Source: Actinomyces minihominis
GTDB lineage: Bacteria; Actinomycetota; Actinomycetes; Actinomycetales; Actinomycetaceae
Reading direction: 5' to 3'
NCBI RefSeq assembly: GCF_900187855.1
Contig: NZ_FYEG01000001.1
Span: 62,001-126,000, forward strand
Length of the DNA: 64,000 bases
Of the stretch, positions 17,490-28,546 are shown one piece after another. The translations under genes were made by a program, and so were the position numbers. Below the pieces are notes generated by a model. That model did no database searches, was not told where the DNA came from, and saw nothing but the letters and a program-made list of their open reading frames with translations. The stretch's first letter is position 1. The number at the start of each line of letters is the position of its first letter.

Positions 17490-18682
17490 TGCCCCAGACC
17501 GTTCTAGTCATCAACTCTGGTTCCTCGTCACTGAAGTACCAGCTGATTGATCCCGATTCGGGGCACTCTCTGGCCCAGGGCCTCGTCGAGCGAATCGGCG
17601 AGGATATCGGTCATATCCACCACCGCTACTCGGTGCACGATGTCGATATCAACGAGCCACTCCCCGATCACGCCACAGCCATGAAGCTGGTTCTCGATCT
17701 CTTCGAAGAGGTCGGCCCTCCCCTGGCTGAAGCCAACATCGTTGCCGTTGGTCACCGCATCGTTCAGGGCGGGCGCTACTTCAACGGCCCAGCCCTGGTG
17801 GATGACCGCGTTGAGCGTCTGATTGACGAGCTCTCGAGCCTGGCACCACTGCACAACCCGTCCGCGCTGGTTGGCATCAAGGTCGCCCAGGACCTGCTTC
17901 CTGAGATCCCCCAGGTCGCCGTATTTGACACAGCCTTCTTCCAGGATCTCCCCGCCGAATCGGCGCTCTACGCCCTCGACCGCGATGTCGCCGAACGCTA
18001 CTCGATTCGTCGTTACGGTGCTCACGGCACCTCTCACCGCTATGTCTCCCACCGTGTCTCCGAAATCCTCGGAGGTCGCGATCTCAAGCAGATCGTCCTC
18101 CACCTCGGTAATGGCGCTTCTGCCTCGGCCATCATCGGCGACCGCGCCGTTGATACCTCCATGGGCATGACCCCACTCGAGGGCCTGGTAATGGGAACGC
18201 GCACCGGCGACATTGATCCCGCTGTCGTCCTCTACCTGCAGCGAGTGGCGGGAATGAGCGTTGATGAGGTCGATGAGCTGCTGAACCGCCGCTCCGGGAT
18301 GAAGGGTCTCACCGGCGATAACGATATGCGCCAGGTGCGCGACATTGCTCGTTCCGGTGACCATAGCGCCCGCAAGCGGGCGCGCGAGGCCCTCGACGTG
18401 TACGTCAACCGCATCGTCAAGTACATCGGTGCCTACACCGCAGAGATGGGTGGCTTGGATGTCATCACCTTCACCGCGGGGATTGGCGAGAACGACATCG
18501 ACCTGCGTCGTGAGGTCTGTGCCCGCCTGGAGCCGCTGGGAATCCTCATCGATGAAGAGGCCAACAACCAGCGTCCCCGCCACGCAGTGACGATCTCGCG
18601 CAAGGGTTCGGTTGCCCGCGTCATGGTCGTTCCGACCAATGAGGAACTTGCCATTGCCACCCAGGCCATGACGGTGGTCTAG
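17489..18682 (+). CDS. ackA: Acetate kinase
   Basis: Makes ATP and acetate from acetyl phosphate, completing the overflow and acetate-assimilation pathway with Pta. The 397-residue ASKHA kinase shows NSGSSSLKYQ at residues 7-16, the catalytic AHGTSHRYVS, GNGASA, the TRTGDIDP loop and FTAGIGEND. Its ATG shares a base with the pta stop, and nadE follows after 4 bp, so the three genes are one transcript. Confidence 0.98.
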   Translation: MPQTVLVINSGSSSLKYQLIDPDSGHSLAQGLVERIGEDIGHIHHRYSVHDVDINEPLPDHATAMKLVLDLFEEVGPPLAEANIVAVGHRIVQGGRYFNGPALVDDRVERLIDELSSLAPLHNPSALVGIKVAQDLLPEIPQVAVFDTAFFQDLPAESALYALDRDVAERYSIRRYGAHGTSHRYVSHRVSEILGGRDLKQIVLHLGNGASASAIIGDRAVDTSMGMTPLEGLVMGTRTGDIDPAVVLYLQRVAGMSVDEVDELLNRRSGMKGLTGDNDMRQVRDIARSGDHSARKRAREALDVYVNRIVKYIGAYTAEMGGLDVITFTAGIGENDIDLRREVCARLEPLGILIDEEANNQRPRHAVTISRKGSVARVMVVPTNEELAIATQAMTVV

Positions 18683-18686
18683 AGCC

Positions 18687-20711
18687 GTGGCTAAACGAGG
18701 TTGTCTTTACGAGCATGGGATGGCTCGAGTCGCAGGTGTGACCCTTCCGGTTCACCTCGCTGATCCCGCGGCGAATGCGCGGGAGATTATCGCTGCAGCC
18801 CGGGAGTGCCATGAGGACTCCGTGGCCGTGGCTGTCTTCCCCGAGCTATCCCTGACGGGCTACTCCATTGATGACCTCGTGTTTGGTGAACCGCTTTTGC
18901 AGGCGGTTACGGAGGGGGTCGACGAGATCGTCAGATCGTCCGTCGACCTCTTCCCCATCCTGGTTTTCGGTGCTCCCCTGCAGCTAGGGGACCGACTGTT
19001 CAACTGCTCCGTGGTTGTCCACAGGGGGCGCATCCTCGGCATCACCCCCAAGTTCCACCTGCCGAACTACTCGGAGTTTTACGAGGGGCGTTACTTTTCT
19101 ACCCTCGACAGCCTTGACGAGGTTCACCCGGTCATTTGGGTCGGGCGTCTAGTCGAGGCCAACCCGGCTGACGAAACTGCCTTCCCATTTGGATCATTCC
19201 AGGTACGGGCTGATGACCTTCCCGGCTTCCGCCTTGCCACCGAGATTTGTGAGGACGTCTGGGTTCCGGTCCCCCCGTCTTCCGTTGCCGCCCTGCAGGG
19301 GGCAACCATCATCGCCAACCTGTCGGCCTCGCCGTTCACGGCGGGGCGAGGGGATACGCGCCGCTCACTGATTGCCGGCCAGTCGATGAGTTCGGTGACG
19401 GCCTACATCTACAGTGCGGCCGGCTTTGGTGAATCCACCACCGACCTGGCCTGGGATGGGGAAACACTGATTGCCGAGGACGGAACCATCCTGGCCGAGT
19501 CCAAGAGTTTCGCTCCCCGAAGGAAAATCACAGTTGCCGACATCGACCTCGATCTGCTGGTTCACAAACGCAGGTCGCGCAACACCTTTGCGGGGAATGC
19601 CAAAATCAGCGCTGCCGGAGAGTCCCCGGCTGTCGTGAACATCCTGCTGGATATCCCGCACTCGGATATCGGACTGCACCGCACCGTGGCGCGGTTCCCC
19701 TTCCTGGGTCAGGCAGAGCGCGACGATCAGGCCGAGGAGGCGCTGGAGATCCAGGCCAGCTCCCTGGTTCGCCGCATGACCTCCATCGGTACCGAGAAGC
19801 TCATTATTGGCGTCTCCGGAGGACTCGACTCCACCGTGGCACTGCTGGTGGCGGCACGTGCCATGGATTGGCTGGGTCGTCCTCGTACCGATATCCTCGC
19901 CTACACCATGCCCGGGTTTGGAACCACAGAGCGTACCCGCAGCAATGCCGAACTGCTCTCCACCCAGCTGGGCGTGACCTTTACTGAACTGGACATTCGT
20001 CCGGCGGCCACGGCAATGCTGCAGGCCATGCACCACCCATTCGCCGCGGGTGAACCGGTCTACGATGTGACCTTTGAAAATGTCCAGGCCGGCCTGCGCA
20101 CCGACTACCTCTTCCGGCTGGCTGGTCAGCACCACGGCATCGTGGTCGGCACCGGAGACCTCTCAGAACTTGCACTTGGTTGGTGTACCTTCGGTGTTGG
20201 TGACCAGATGAGTCACTACGGGGTCAATGCGGGTCTTCCGAAGACGATGATCCAGGAGATCCTGCGTTCCGTCATTGCCAGCAATGAGTTCGGAGAGGTA
20301 GCGACCGGGGTCCTGCAGAGCATTCTTGATACTGAAATCTCCCCCGAACTGGTTCCCGGAGTCGACGGGGATGGCCAACCTACCGAGCACTTTATCGGCC
20401 CCTACGAACTGCAGGACTTCACACTCTTCTACGTTCTTGGCTCCGGATACGGTCCGGCCAAGATTCTCTTCCTGCAGGAGGCCGCCTGGGGTGAGAAGTA
20501 CTCGAGGTCGGAACTGGTGAAGTGGTTGGGGGTTTTCTTCAGACGCTTCTTCAGTAACCAGTACAAGCGCTCGACCCTTCCGAATGGTCCAAAGGTAATG
20601 AATGCCGGCTCATTGTCGCCGCGCGGTGATTGGCGCATGCCCTCGGATGCCGTAGCCGCTGCCTGGTTGAATGAAGTGGCTGCCCTCGAGGCAGAGAAAC
20701 AGGGAAAGTAG
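18687..20711 (+). CDS. nadE: Glutamine-dependent NAD+ synthetase
   Basis: Converts nicotinic acid adenine dinucleotide to NAD+ using glutamine. The 674-residue protein has an N-terminal nitrilase-like glutaminase with Glu in FPELSLTGYS, Lys in TPKFHLPNY and Cys in EICEDVWVP, followed by the synthetase domain with the PP-loop SGGLDST and GTGDLSELALGW. GTG 18687 was chosen because the LYEHGMARVAG N-terminus aligns with the mycobacterial type (YQHGFVRVA). Its glutaminase is intact, in contrast to GuaA in this window. Confidence 0.96.
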   Translation: MAKRGCLYEHGMARVAGVTLPVHLADPAANAREIIAAARECHEDSVAVAVFPELSLTGYSIDDLVFGEPLLQAVTEGVDEIVRSSVDLFPILVFGAPLQLGDRLFNCSVVVHRGRILGITPKFHLPNYSEFYEGRYFSTLDSLDEVHPVIWVGRLVEANPADETAFPFGSFQVRADDLPGFRLATEICEDVWVPVPPSSVAALQGATIIANLSASPFTAGRGDTRRSLIAGQSMSSVTAYIYSAAGFGESTTDLAWDGETLIAEDGTILAESKSFAPRRKITVADIDLDLLVHKRRSRNTFAGNAKISAAGESPAVVNILLDIPHSDIGLHRTVARFPFLGQAERDDQAEEALEIQASSLVRRMTSIGTEKLIIGVSGGLDSTVALLVAARAMDWLGRPRTDILAYTMPGFGTTERTRSNAELLSTQLGVTFTELDIRPAATAMLQAMHHPFAAGEPVYDVTFENVQAGLRTDYLFRLAGQHHGIVVGTGDLSELALGWCTFGVGDQMSHYGVNAGLPKTMIQEILRSVIASNEFGEVATGVLQSILDTEISPELVPGVDGDGQPTEHFIGPYELQDFTLFYVLGSGYGPAKILFLQEAAWGEKYSRSELVKWLGVFFRRFFSNQYKRSTLPNGPKVMNAGSLSPRGDWRMPSDAVAAAWLNEVAALEAEKQGK

Positions 20712-20718
20712 GGGCCCG

Positions 20719-20979
20719 GTGGGTGTACTGGTTTTTGTCCTAGCACTGGTTTTCGCGGTCGCCGCTGGCGGCCTTTTCATGGTGGCGCGAGTCTCGCAGC
20801 CGCGTAAGCGCGCCTACTTTACGGGCGCGGCAGGAGTCGCCCTGATTCAAGCACTCACCTTCGGGGTCATGGCCACCTACCCGGCAATGCAGCTTCCCGG
20901 CTACATCATCATTGTTGCCCTTGTCGGTGTCGTCCTGGTTCTGGGGCTGGTCTACCTGGGGAGCAGGGTCTCCCGGTAA
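20719..20979 (+). CDS. Small two- or three-segment membrane protein
   Basis: A frame of 86 codons starting at GTG 20719, 7 bp after the nadE stop. It is strongly hydrophobic at residues 1-22 and 36-80, with an RKR patch between the segments and an SRVSR tail. I do not recognise the family. Codon use matches its neighbours, and a strong terminator follows, so it is likely the last gene of the pta operon. Confidence 0.5.
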   Translation: MGVLVFVLALVFAVAAGGLFMVARVSQPRKRAYFTGAAGVALIQALTFGVMATYPAMQLPGYIIIVALVGVVLVLGLVYLGSRVSR

Positions 20980-20991
20980 ATCTCTGCGATA

Positions 20992-21029
20992 GCAGTGATG
21001 CCCCGCTGATTTCAGCGGGGCATCACTGC
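20992..21029. terminator. Bidirectional terminator between nadE operon and fumC
   Basis: A perfect 18-bp inverted repeat (20992-21009 with 21012-21029) with a 2-nt loop, between the convergent small membrane gene and fumC. It can fold on either strand. Confidence 0.9.
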
Positions 21030-21047
21030 CTTCAAAACCCGGGGAAC

Positions 21048-22442
21048 CTAGGCCTTCTTAGGGGCGGTCATCGAGTACACGTCGAGCGCAACATCAAGCT
21101 GCTCAGGTGTAACCTCTCCGCGTTCGACAAAGCCGAGGTCCTCTACAGCCTCTCGGACAGTCATGTCCTGCTTGACCGAGTGCTTGGCGATCTTAGCGGC
21201 GTTCTCATAGCCGATGAGTCGGTTCAGGGGGGTCACGATTGAGGGTGATGATTCCGCGTAACGACGGCAAGCCTCAACATTGGCGGTAATCCCGTCGACG
21301 CAGCGGTCCGCGAGGGTGCGGGTGACATTGCCCAGAATGTTGATCGACTGCAGGAGGTTGGACGCGATCACGGGCAGCATGACCAGCAGGTCGAAGTTAC
21401 CCTGGGAGCCGGCAAAGGCTATGGCTGCATCATTACCGATCACCTGGGCGGCAACCATGACTGTTGCCTCCGGAAGAACCGGGTTCACCTTGCCGGGCAT
21501 GATGGATGATCCGGGCTGCAGGTCCGGCAGGTTGATCTCACCGAGGCCGGTGCGCGGCCCCGAACCCATCCAGCGCAGGTCATTGGCAATCTTCACCAGT
21601 GAGACCGCCACGGTGCGCAGGGCACCTGAGAGCTCAACGAGGGAGTCCTGGGCGGCCTGGGCCTCAAAGTGGTTGTGAGCCTCGGTGAAGGGCAGTCCGG
21701 TGTTTTCCGCAATCAGCTCGATGACCCGGGCCGAGAAGCCAGCCGGGGTGTTAATTCCCGTTCCGACTGCCGTGCCGCCGAGTGGTAGCTCAGCCAGGCG
21801 AGGCAGGGTGGACTCGACACGCTGAACCCCGTACTTCATGGCCTGGGCGAAGCCCGAGAACTCCTGCCCCAGCATGATCGGAGTGGCATCCATGAGGTGG
21901 GTTCGTCCCGACTTGACGACATCCTTGAACTCAATGGCCTTGCGATCAAGGGACTCTTCCAGGGTCTTCAAACCTGGAAGAAGAACCTCAACTACCGCCT
22001 GGTAGGCGGCGATGTGGATCGATGAGGGGAAGACATCATTTGAGGACTGTGAAGCGTTGATGTGGTCGTTGGGGTGGACCGACTTACCAAGGATCGACGA
22101 GGCCAGGTTAGCAACGACCTCATTGGTGTTCATGTTCGACGAGGTACCCGACCCGGTCTGGAAAATATCAATGGGGAACTCTTTGTCGTGCTTACCTTCG
22201 ATGACCTGGTCGGAGGCTTCAACGATTGCCTTCGCTACCTCATCATCGACCACACCCAACTCGGCGTTGGCGAGGGCGGCGGCACGCTTGATCTGTCCAA
22301 GGGCCGCGATGTGGTGCGGGTTGAGGGTCTCTCCTGAAATCGGGAAGTTCTCTACCGCGCGCTGGGTCTGAGCGCTGTAGAGGGCGTCCCTCGGGACCTT
22401 GACCTCACCCATGGTGTCGTGCTCGATACGGTACTCCGCCAT
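21048..22442 (-). CDS. fumC: Class II fumarate hydratase
   Basis: Interconverts fumarate and malate in the citric acid cycle. The 464-residue protein has the superfamily signature [11 protein letters not shown] at about residue 318, [11 protein letters not shown] near residue 98 and the [11 protein letters not shown] segment. AAGGAGAG sits 7 nt before ATG 22442. It stands alone between two differently directed or spaced genes, and a strong terminator lies just past its stop. Confidence 0.97.
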   Translation of the reverse strand: MAEYRIEHDTMGEVKVPRDALYSAQTQRAVENFPISGETLNPHHIAALGQIKRAAALANAELGVVDDEVAKAIVEASDQVIEGKHDKEFPIDIFQTGSGTSSNMNTNEVVANLASSILGKSVHPNDHINASQSSNDVFPSSIHIAAYQAVVEVLLPGLKTLEESLDRKAIEFKDVVKSGRTHLMDATPIMLGQEFSGFAQAMKYGVQRVESTLPRLAELPLGGTAVGTGINTPAGFSARVIELIAENTGLPFTEAHNHFEAQAAQDSLVELSGALRTVAVSLVKIANDLRWMGSGPRTGLGEINLPDLQPGSSIMPGKVNPVLPEATVMVAAQVIGNDAAIAFAGSQGNFDLLVMLPVIASNLLQSINILGNVTRTLADRCVDGITANVEACRRYAESSPSIVTPLNRLIGYENAAKIAKHSVKQDMTVREAVEDLGFVERGEVTPEQLDVALDVYSMTAPKKA

Positions 22443-22522
22443 TATTTTCTCTCCTTGAAGTTACTTCATCTTCTAGTTTGGGGGCCGCGTGGTGCGGCCG
22501 GTGTCTGTGTTCAACCCGGGTC

Positions 22523-23647
22523 TCAGGTCGGTCGGTATGGGCTCACTACCACCTCGACCCTCTGCAGGTCTTTGACTTCGGCGTATCCCGTGGTGGCCAT
22601 GGCCCTTTTGAGGGCGCCGACAAAGTTGAGGAAACCGTCGTCGCGAACGGAGGGTCCGTAGAGGATCTGTTCAAAAGAGCCAACGGTTCCAACCCGGGCC
22701 CTGTGCCCCCTGGGGACCTCGGGGTGGGTTGCCTCTGAACCCCAGTGCCAGCCCCGTCCAGGAGCCTCGGTTGCGCGTGCCAGCGCTGCCCCGAGCATGA
22801 CCGCGTCGGCTCCGCACGCGATTGCCTTGATCATGTCTCCGCTGCGCCCCATGCCCCCGTCTGCGATGACGTGGACATAGCGACCCCCGGACTCATCCAG
22901 GTAATCGCGACGAGCTGCCGCAACATCCGCAATGGCGGTTGCGTTCGGGGCGTGAATCCCCAGGGACTGACGCGTCGAATGGGCTGCTCCCCCACCGAAT
23001 CCAACCAGCACACCTGCGGCACCCGTCCTCATCAAGTGGAGGGCGGCCGTGTACGTGGCAACCCCACCGACAACTACCGGTACATCCAGTTCATAGATAA
23101 AACGTTTCAGGTTGAGGGGTTCGGCGCGGCTGGAGACGTGTTCAGCAGATACCGTTGATCCGCGAATCACAAACAGTTCGATGCCCGCTTCAACGGCCGT
23201 GCGCCAGTAGCGCTGGGTGCGCTGCGGTGAGAGGCGTCCCGCAACCGTGACACCGGCTGCCCGGATCTCTTCCAATCGCTGGCCGATCAGGTCATCCTGG
23301 ATGGGGGCGGAGTAGATCTGCTGCAGCCGCTCTGTAATCAGCTCGTCTGGGAGTTCTGCAATCTCCTGAAGAAGCGGCAACGGGTCCTCATACCGAGTCC
23401 AGAGCCCGTCAAGATCAAGGACCCCTACCCCGCCCAACCGACCGATCTCAATCGCGGTCTGCGGGCTCATTACCGAGTCCATTGGAGCCGCCAACACCGG
23501 AATATCCAGGTGGAAGGCATCCAGCTGCCACGAAACATTAACATCTTCAGGATCGCGGGTACGTCGAGCCGGAATGAGCGCAATGTCATCGAGACTGTAC
23601 GCCCTGCGGCCCCGCTTACCCCGTCCGATTTCGACCTCATAGCTCAC
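22523..23647 (-). CDS. guaB3: GuaB3 family IMP dehydrogenase-related protein
   Basis: A 374-residue TIM-barrel protein of the actinobacterial GuaB3 branch. It has no CBS domains. The catalytic loop reads GFGGGAAHSTRQSLGI with no cysteine where IMP dehydrogenase has SICTTR; as I recall, mycobacterial GuaB3 also lacks it. IMP dehydrogenase activity is therefore doubtful; a GMP reductase-like or regulatory role has been considered for the family. GTG 23647 has TAGACT 7 nt upstream and no ribosome-binding site between. Confidence 0.92.
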   Translation of the reverse strand: MSYEVEIGRGKRGRRAYSLDDIALIPARRTRDPEDVNVSWQLDAFHLDIPVLAAPMDSVMSPQTAIEIGRLGGVGVLDLDGLWTRYEDPLPLLQEIAELPDELITERLQQIYSAPIQDDLIGQRLEEIRAAGVTVAGRLSPQRTQRYWRTAVEAGIELFVIRGSTVSAEHVSSRAEPLNLKRFIYELDVPVVVGGVATYTAALHLMRTGAAGVLVGFGGGAAHSTRQSLGIHAPNATAIADVAAARRDYLDESGGRYVHVIADGGMGRSGDMIKAIACGADAVMLGAALARATEAPGRGWHWGSEATHPEVPRGHRARVGTVGSFEQILYGPSVRDDGFLNFVGALKRAMATTGYAEVKDLQRVEVVVSPYRPT

Positions 23648-23654
23648 GGACTAC

Positions 23655-23660
23655 AGTCTA
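23655..23660 (-). promoter_or_regulatory. -10 box for leaderless guaB3
   Basis: TAGACT on the minus strand, 7 nt from the guaB3 GTG. The spacing predicts a transcript starting at or one base before the start codon. No clear -35 box is seen. Confidence 0.5.
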
Positions 23661-23735
23661 TGTTCTTCCTCATCCTTAATCGGGGGACCTAGGGCGGTTG
23701 TCGAACTTGTCGGATCCTTGGGCGACAATGGGGGT

Positions 23736-26002
<2,267 letters not shown>

Positions 26003-26348
26003 TCTGCGTCCCCTCCGAAACCCCCATCCCGGACGGGGAGAATGACCAAGTGAACAGTCTTGAAAGGTCCGTGTCATCGAGGCTTCATGGCCTCGATTAG
26101 ATCCGGCCTGTCCGGCAGTTTTTGAAGGGTTTTCGCACTGCGTTATGCAGCAGGAGCGGAGTCATATACTGGCTGTTCACACCTTCTTTGGGCAAAAAAT
26201 ACGCCCTCAGCGCCAATTTCATGCCAGATACGACAACCTCCTTGTAATTCAGCGCCGTTATTCAATATGCTTTCAACCGTTACTGAACGTTCGAGGACGC
26301 ACGGAAAGTGCCTGTCGACGAATAGTTGACTAGGGAAGTTGGCGTTAA
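26003..26348. other. Intergenic region between guaB and whiB
   Basis: No protein-like frame is seen. It contains a stem-loop of 8 bp at about 26075-26097 (ATCGAGGC with GCCTCGAT), a TATACT -10-like hexamer at 26165-26170 facing whiB, and an AT-rich stretch from 26200 to 26290. AGGGAAG at 26331-26337 could be the whiB ribosome-binding site, though its spacing to ATG 26349 is long. Confidence 0.5.
26165..26170 (+). promoter_or_regulatory. Putative whiB -10 box
   Basis: TATACT matches the sigma-70-type -10 consensus at 5 of 6 positions. The best -35 (GTTATG, 17 bp away) is poor. If used, the whiB transcript has a leader of about 170 nt, not unusual for whiB genes. Confidence 0.35.
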
Positions 26349-26648
26349 ATGGCTGAGATTGCACATCTACCGGGACCTCTCATTGACAAGTGGGAATGGC
26401 AGTACCGCGGAGCTTGTCGTGAGATGGACACAGAGATTTTCTTCCACCCCGAGGGTGAACGGGGACCGTCTCGCAGACGTCTTGCGGCTGAGGCCAAGAA
26501 GGTCTGTGCCACCTGCCAGGTGATTGAAGAGTGTCGCAACCACTCGATCCTCTCCCGCGAAGCCTATGGGGTCTGGGGGGGCTTGACCGAAGAGGAACGT
26601 CGCCGCATCATCCGAGCCTCTGACGAAAAGGCCCGTCTCAGCTCTTAG
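26349..26648 (+). CDS. whiB: WhiB-family iron-sulfur regulator, WhiB3/WhiD type
   Basis: A 99-residue protein with the four cluster ligands Cys23, Cys53, Cys56 and Cys62, and the GVWGG turn at residues 74-78 followed by a basic C-terminus. The HLPGP start, FFHPEGERG at 31-39 and CRNHS resemble WhiB3 of mycobacteria and WhiD of Streptomyces more than WhiB1 or WhiB2. Family members bind a [4Fe-4S] cluster and the sigma factor, and respond to redox or NO. The subclass assignment is inference from motif similarity. Confidence 0.92.
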   Translation: MAEIAHLPGPLIDKWEWQYRGACREMDTEIFFHPEGERGPSRRRLAAEAKKVCATCQVIEECRNHSILSREAYGVWGGLTEEERRRIIRASDEKARLSS

Positions 26649-26677
26649 TCCGAAGGCTGCTCCCAGCAGGCTTAAGC

Positions 26678-26716
26678 AGGAAAGGTCCGACCGAATCTCT
26701 CGGTCGGACCTTTCCT
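26678..26716. terminator. Bidirectional terminator between whiB and groES
   Basis: A perfect 17-bp stem (26678-26694 with 26700-26716) and 5-nt loop, followed by TTTT on the plus strand. It sits between the convergent whiB and groES stops and is a textbook intrinsic terminator for whiB. Confidence 0.92.
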
Positions 26717-26725
26717 TTTGCCCTG

Positions 26726-27019
26726 TTAGACCAGCTTGGCCAGAACATCACGGGCGGAAAGAATCAGGTAGTTCTCACCCGCAACTGTGACTTCGTTGCC
26801 CCCATAGCGGCTGTAGATCACGGTATCGCCCACCGCGATGTCCATGGCGACACGGTTGCCCGAATCATCAATGCGACCCGGTCCAGCGGCGACAACCTCA
26901 CCCTGCTGGGGCTTCTCGGTTGCGCTGTCTGGAATGACAAGTCCTGAAGAAGTCGTCTTCTCCGCGTCTCCGGTCTTAATGACCACACGATCTTCTAGCG
27001 GCTGAATGGAGATCGACAT
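26726..27019 (-). CDS. groES: Co-chaperonin GroES
   Basis: The 97-residue lid of the GroEL chamber. The mobile loop lies at about residues 19-35 ([19 protein letters not shown]), and the protein ends in [16 protein letters not shown] 27019 was chosen because the [15 protein letters not shown] start matches the family and AAGGGAG precedes it. No groEL follows: the terminator and whiB come next, so groES is monocistronic here, as in bifidobacteria. Control is by the CIRCE element upstream. Confidence 0.97.
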   Translation of the reverse strand: MSISIQPLEDRVVIKTGDAEKTTSSGLVIPDSATEKPQQGEVVAAGPGRIDDSGNRVAMDIAVGDTVIYSRYGGNEVTVAGENYLILSARDVLAKLV

Positions 27020-27150
27020 CGTCGCACTCCCTTTCTCACTGTCGTTACGTACGTTCTCAGTCGGGCTCACGCCCCGGGGCCCTGCCGTCGCGGGGGTCAG
27101 GACCTCAAACTGATCGAAGAGGCCCTCTTAGACCTCTCCCATCGTCAGTT

Positions 27151-27179
27151 AGTCTAGGCGCGGCCTGGCACTCAAACAA
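27151..27179 (-). promoter_or_regulatory. groES promoter
   Basis: On the minus strand TTGTTT (27174-27179) and TAGACT (27151-27156) are separated by 17 bp, giving a start near 27144. The -35 box and spacer lie inside the CIRCE operator, which fits repression by blocking polymerase. The rest of 27020-27343 holds only the groES leader and the leader of the divergent GCS2 gene. Confidence 0.65.
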
Positions 27180-27191
27180 CCTGAGTGCCAA
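27165..27191. promoter_or_regulatory. CIRCE operator (HrcA binding site)
   Basis: An inverted repeat CTGGCACTC-N9-GAGTGCCAA closely matches the CIRCE consensus TTAGCACTC-N9-GAGTGCTAA, with outer-base changes. It overlaps the groES promoter and indicates HrcA-mediated heat-shock repression. Confidence 0.9.
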
Positions 27192-27343
27192 CCATTTGAG
27201 CCGACTCCCCCAAGGGCGAACACCGGGGAGTCCGGCTGACAGATTTACCGGTCACCACGGCTGTGCATGGGGCAGACTTGGGTCCTGAGAGGAGCATCTC
27301 AGGATTCTCTCAAACAGTTGTCAACCGGCCCGGAGGTTCCTCG

Positions 27344-28546
27344 ATGCCCCTCGAGTTCGCTGAGTCAGAGCGTTCTTCCATCGGAGTGGAGTGGGAACTC
27401 CAGCTGGTGGATAAAGACTCCAATGATCTCCGTCAAAGCGCTGACACCGTGATCGCTGAGGCTCGAAAGTACCCCGAGCTCTCACCGCATATTCACCGGG
27501 AAATGCTCCTCAACACCGTTGAGGTCACGTCCGGTAAGCGCAACACGGTCAATGAGTGCATGGAGGACCTTCGTTTCGGGGTGGCGTCACTGCGGGACTT
27601 CACGGACCCCCTGCGCATTGACCTCGCTACCGCCGGAACCCACCCCTTCGCGCGTCCCGCCTACCAGAGGGTCACCGACTCACGTCGCTATGCCGAGCTG
27701 GTTGATCGCACCCAGTACTGGGGTAGGCAGATGCTGCTTTACGGGGTGCACGTTCACGTCGGGATTGAGGATCGAAGCAAGGTTCTACCGATCATCAATG
27801 CCCTGGTCACGCGTGCCGGTGTCCTTCAGTCCCTCTCTGCTTCCTCCCCGTTCTGGGCGGGAGAGGACACCAGCTATGCCTCGAACAGGGCCATGATCTT
27901 CCAGCAGCTTCCCACCGCGGGGATGACACCCCAGTTTCACCGGTGGGAAGAGCTCGAGCGCTACCACGACGGAATGTTGAGGACCGGCGTCATTGACTCC
28001 TTTGATGAGTTGCGCTGGGATATTCGCCCCTCTATCGGCCTCGGGACAATCGAACTGCGCATATTCGACGCCTGCACCAACATCCTTGAGGTGGAAGCTC
28101 TCGCCTCCCTCTCCCACTGCCTTGTCGACTACTACTCGCAGATGATTGACGCCGGTGAGAAGCCGCCCGTGATCCCCCAGTGGTTTGCAGATGAGAACAA
28201 GTGGCGCTCAGCCAGATACGGAATGGAAGCCATCCTCATTTTGGATGAGGACGGCAACGAGGAACACATCCGGGACATCGTTGAGAAAATGCTGGTTGAC
28301 CTAGCGCCCACCGCTGAGAAACTCGGCTGCTCCGACGGGCTCTCAAAAGTTCGTCAGATCCTCACCTTCGGGGCTTCTTACCAGCGTCAGCGCGCCGTGG
28401 CGGAAGCCAACCCTAAGCACGCATTCGATGACGTGGTCGAGCTGATGCGCGCCGAGATGGGCGCCGACTCTCCCCTCTCGCCACAGGCGTTCTCGGAAAT
28501 CCGTCAGGCGAACACCCGCCACAAGGGAGCGGGGCGCAGGATCTAG
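27344..28546 (+). CDS. GCS2-family carboxylate-amine ligase (glutamate-cysteine ligase-like)
   Basis: A 400-residue protein of the YbdK/EgtA branch of family-2 glutamate-cysteine ligases. The N-terminal GVEWELQLVD and the central HVHVGI (about residue 133) are family hallmarks of the ATP/Mg site. ATG 27344 was chosen because CCGGAGG precedes it and the 27-codon extension is not conserved-looking. Whether it makes gamma-glutamylcysteine or another gamma-glutamyl compound cannot be decided. Its stop overlaps the tsaD stop by 4 bp. Confidence 0.88.
   Translation: MPLEFAESERSSIGVEWELQLVDKDSNDLRQSADTVIAEARKYPELSPHIHREMLLNTVEVTSGKRNTVNECMEDLRFGVASLRDFTDPLRIDLATAGTHPFARPAYQRVTDSRRYAELVDRTQYWGRQMLLYGVHVHVGIEDRSKVLPIINALVTRAGVLQSLSASSPFWAGEDTSYASNRAMIFQQLPTAGMTPQFHRWEELERYHDGMLRTGVIDSFDELRWDIRPSIGLGTIELRIFDACTNILEVEALASLSHCLVDYYSQMIDAGEKPPVIPQWFADENKWRSARYGMEAILILDEDGNEEHIRDIVEKMLVDLAPTAEKLGCSDGLSKVRQILTFGASYQRQRAVAEANPKHAFDDVVELMRAEMGADSPLSPQAFSEIRQANTRHKGAGRRI

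Noticed and set aside
17528-18583. Minus-strand open frame of 351 codons
   Set aside because: It is antisense to ackA, whose active-site motifs are intact, and shows no recognisable domain.
22419-22738. Two overlapping plus-strand frames of 80-86 codons in the fumC/guaB3 gap
   Set aside because: They run antisense into guaB3 and lack ribosome-binding sites and conserved features.
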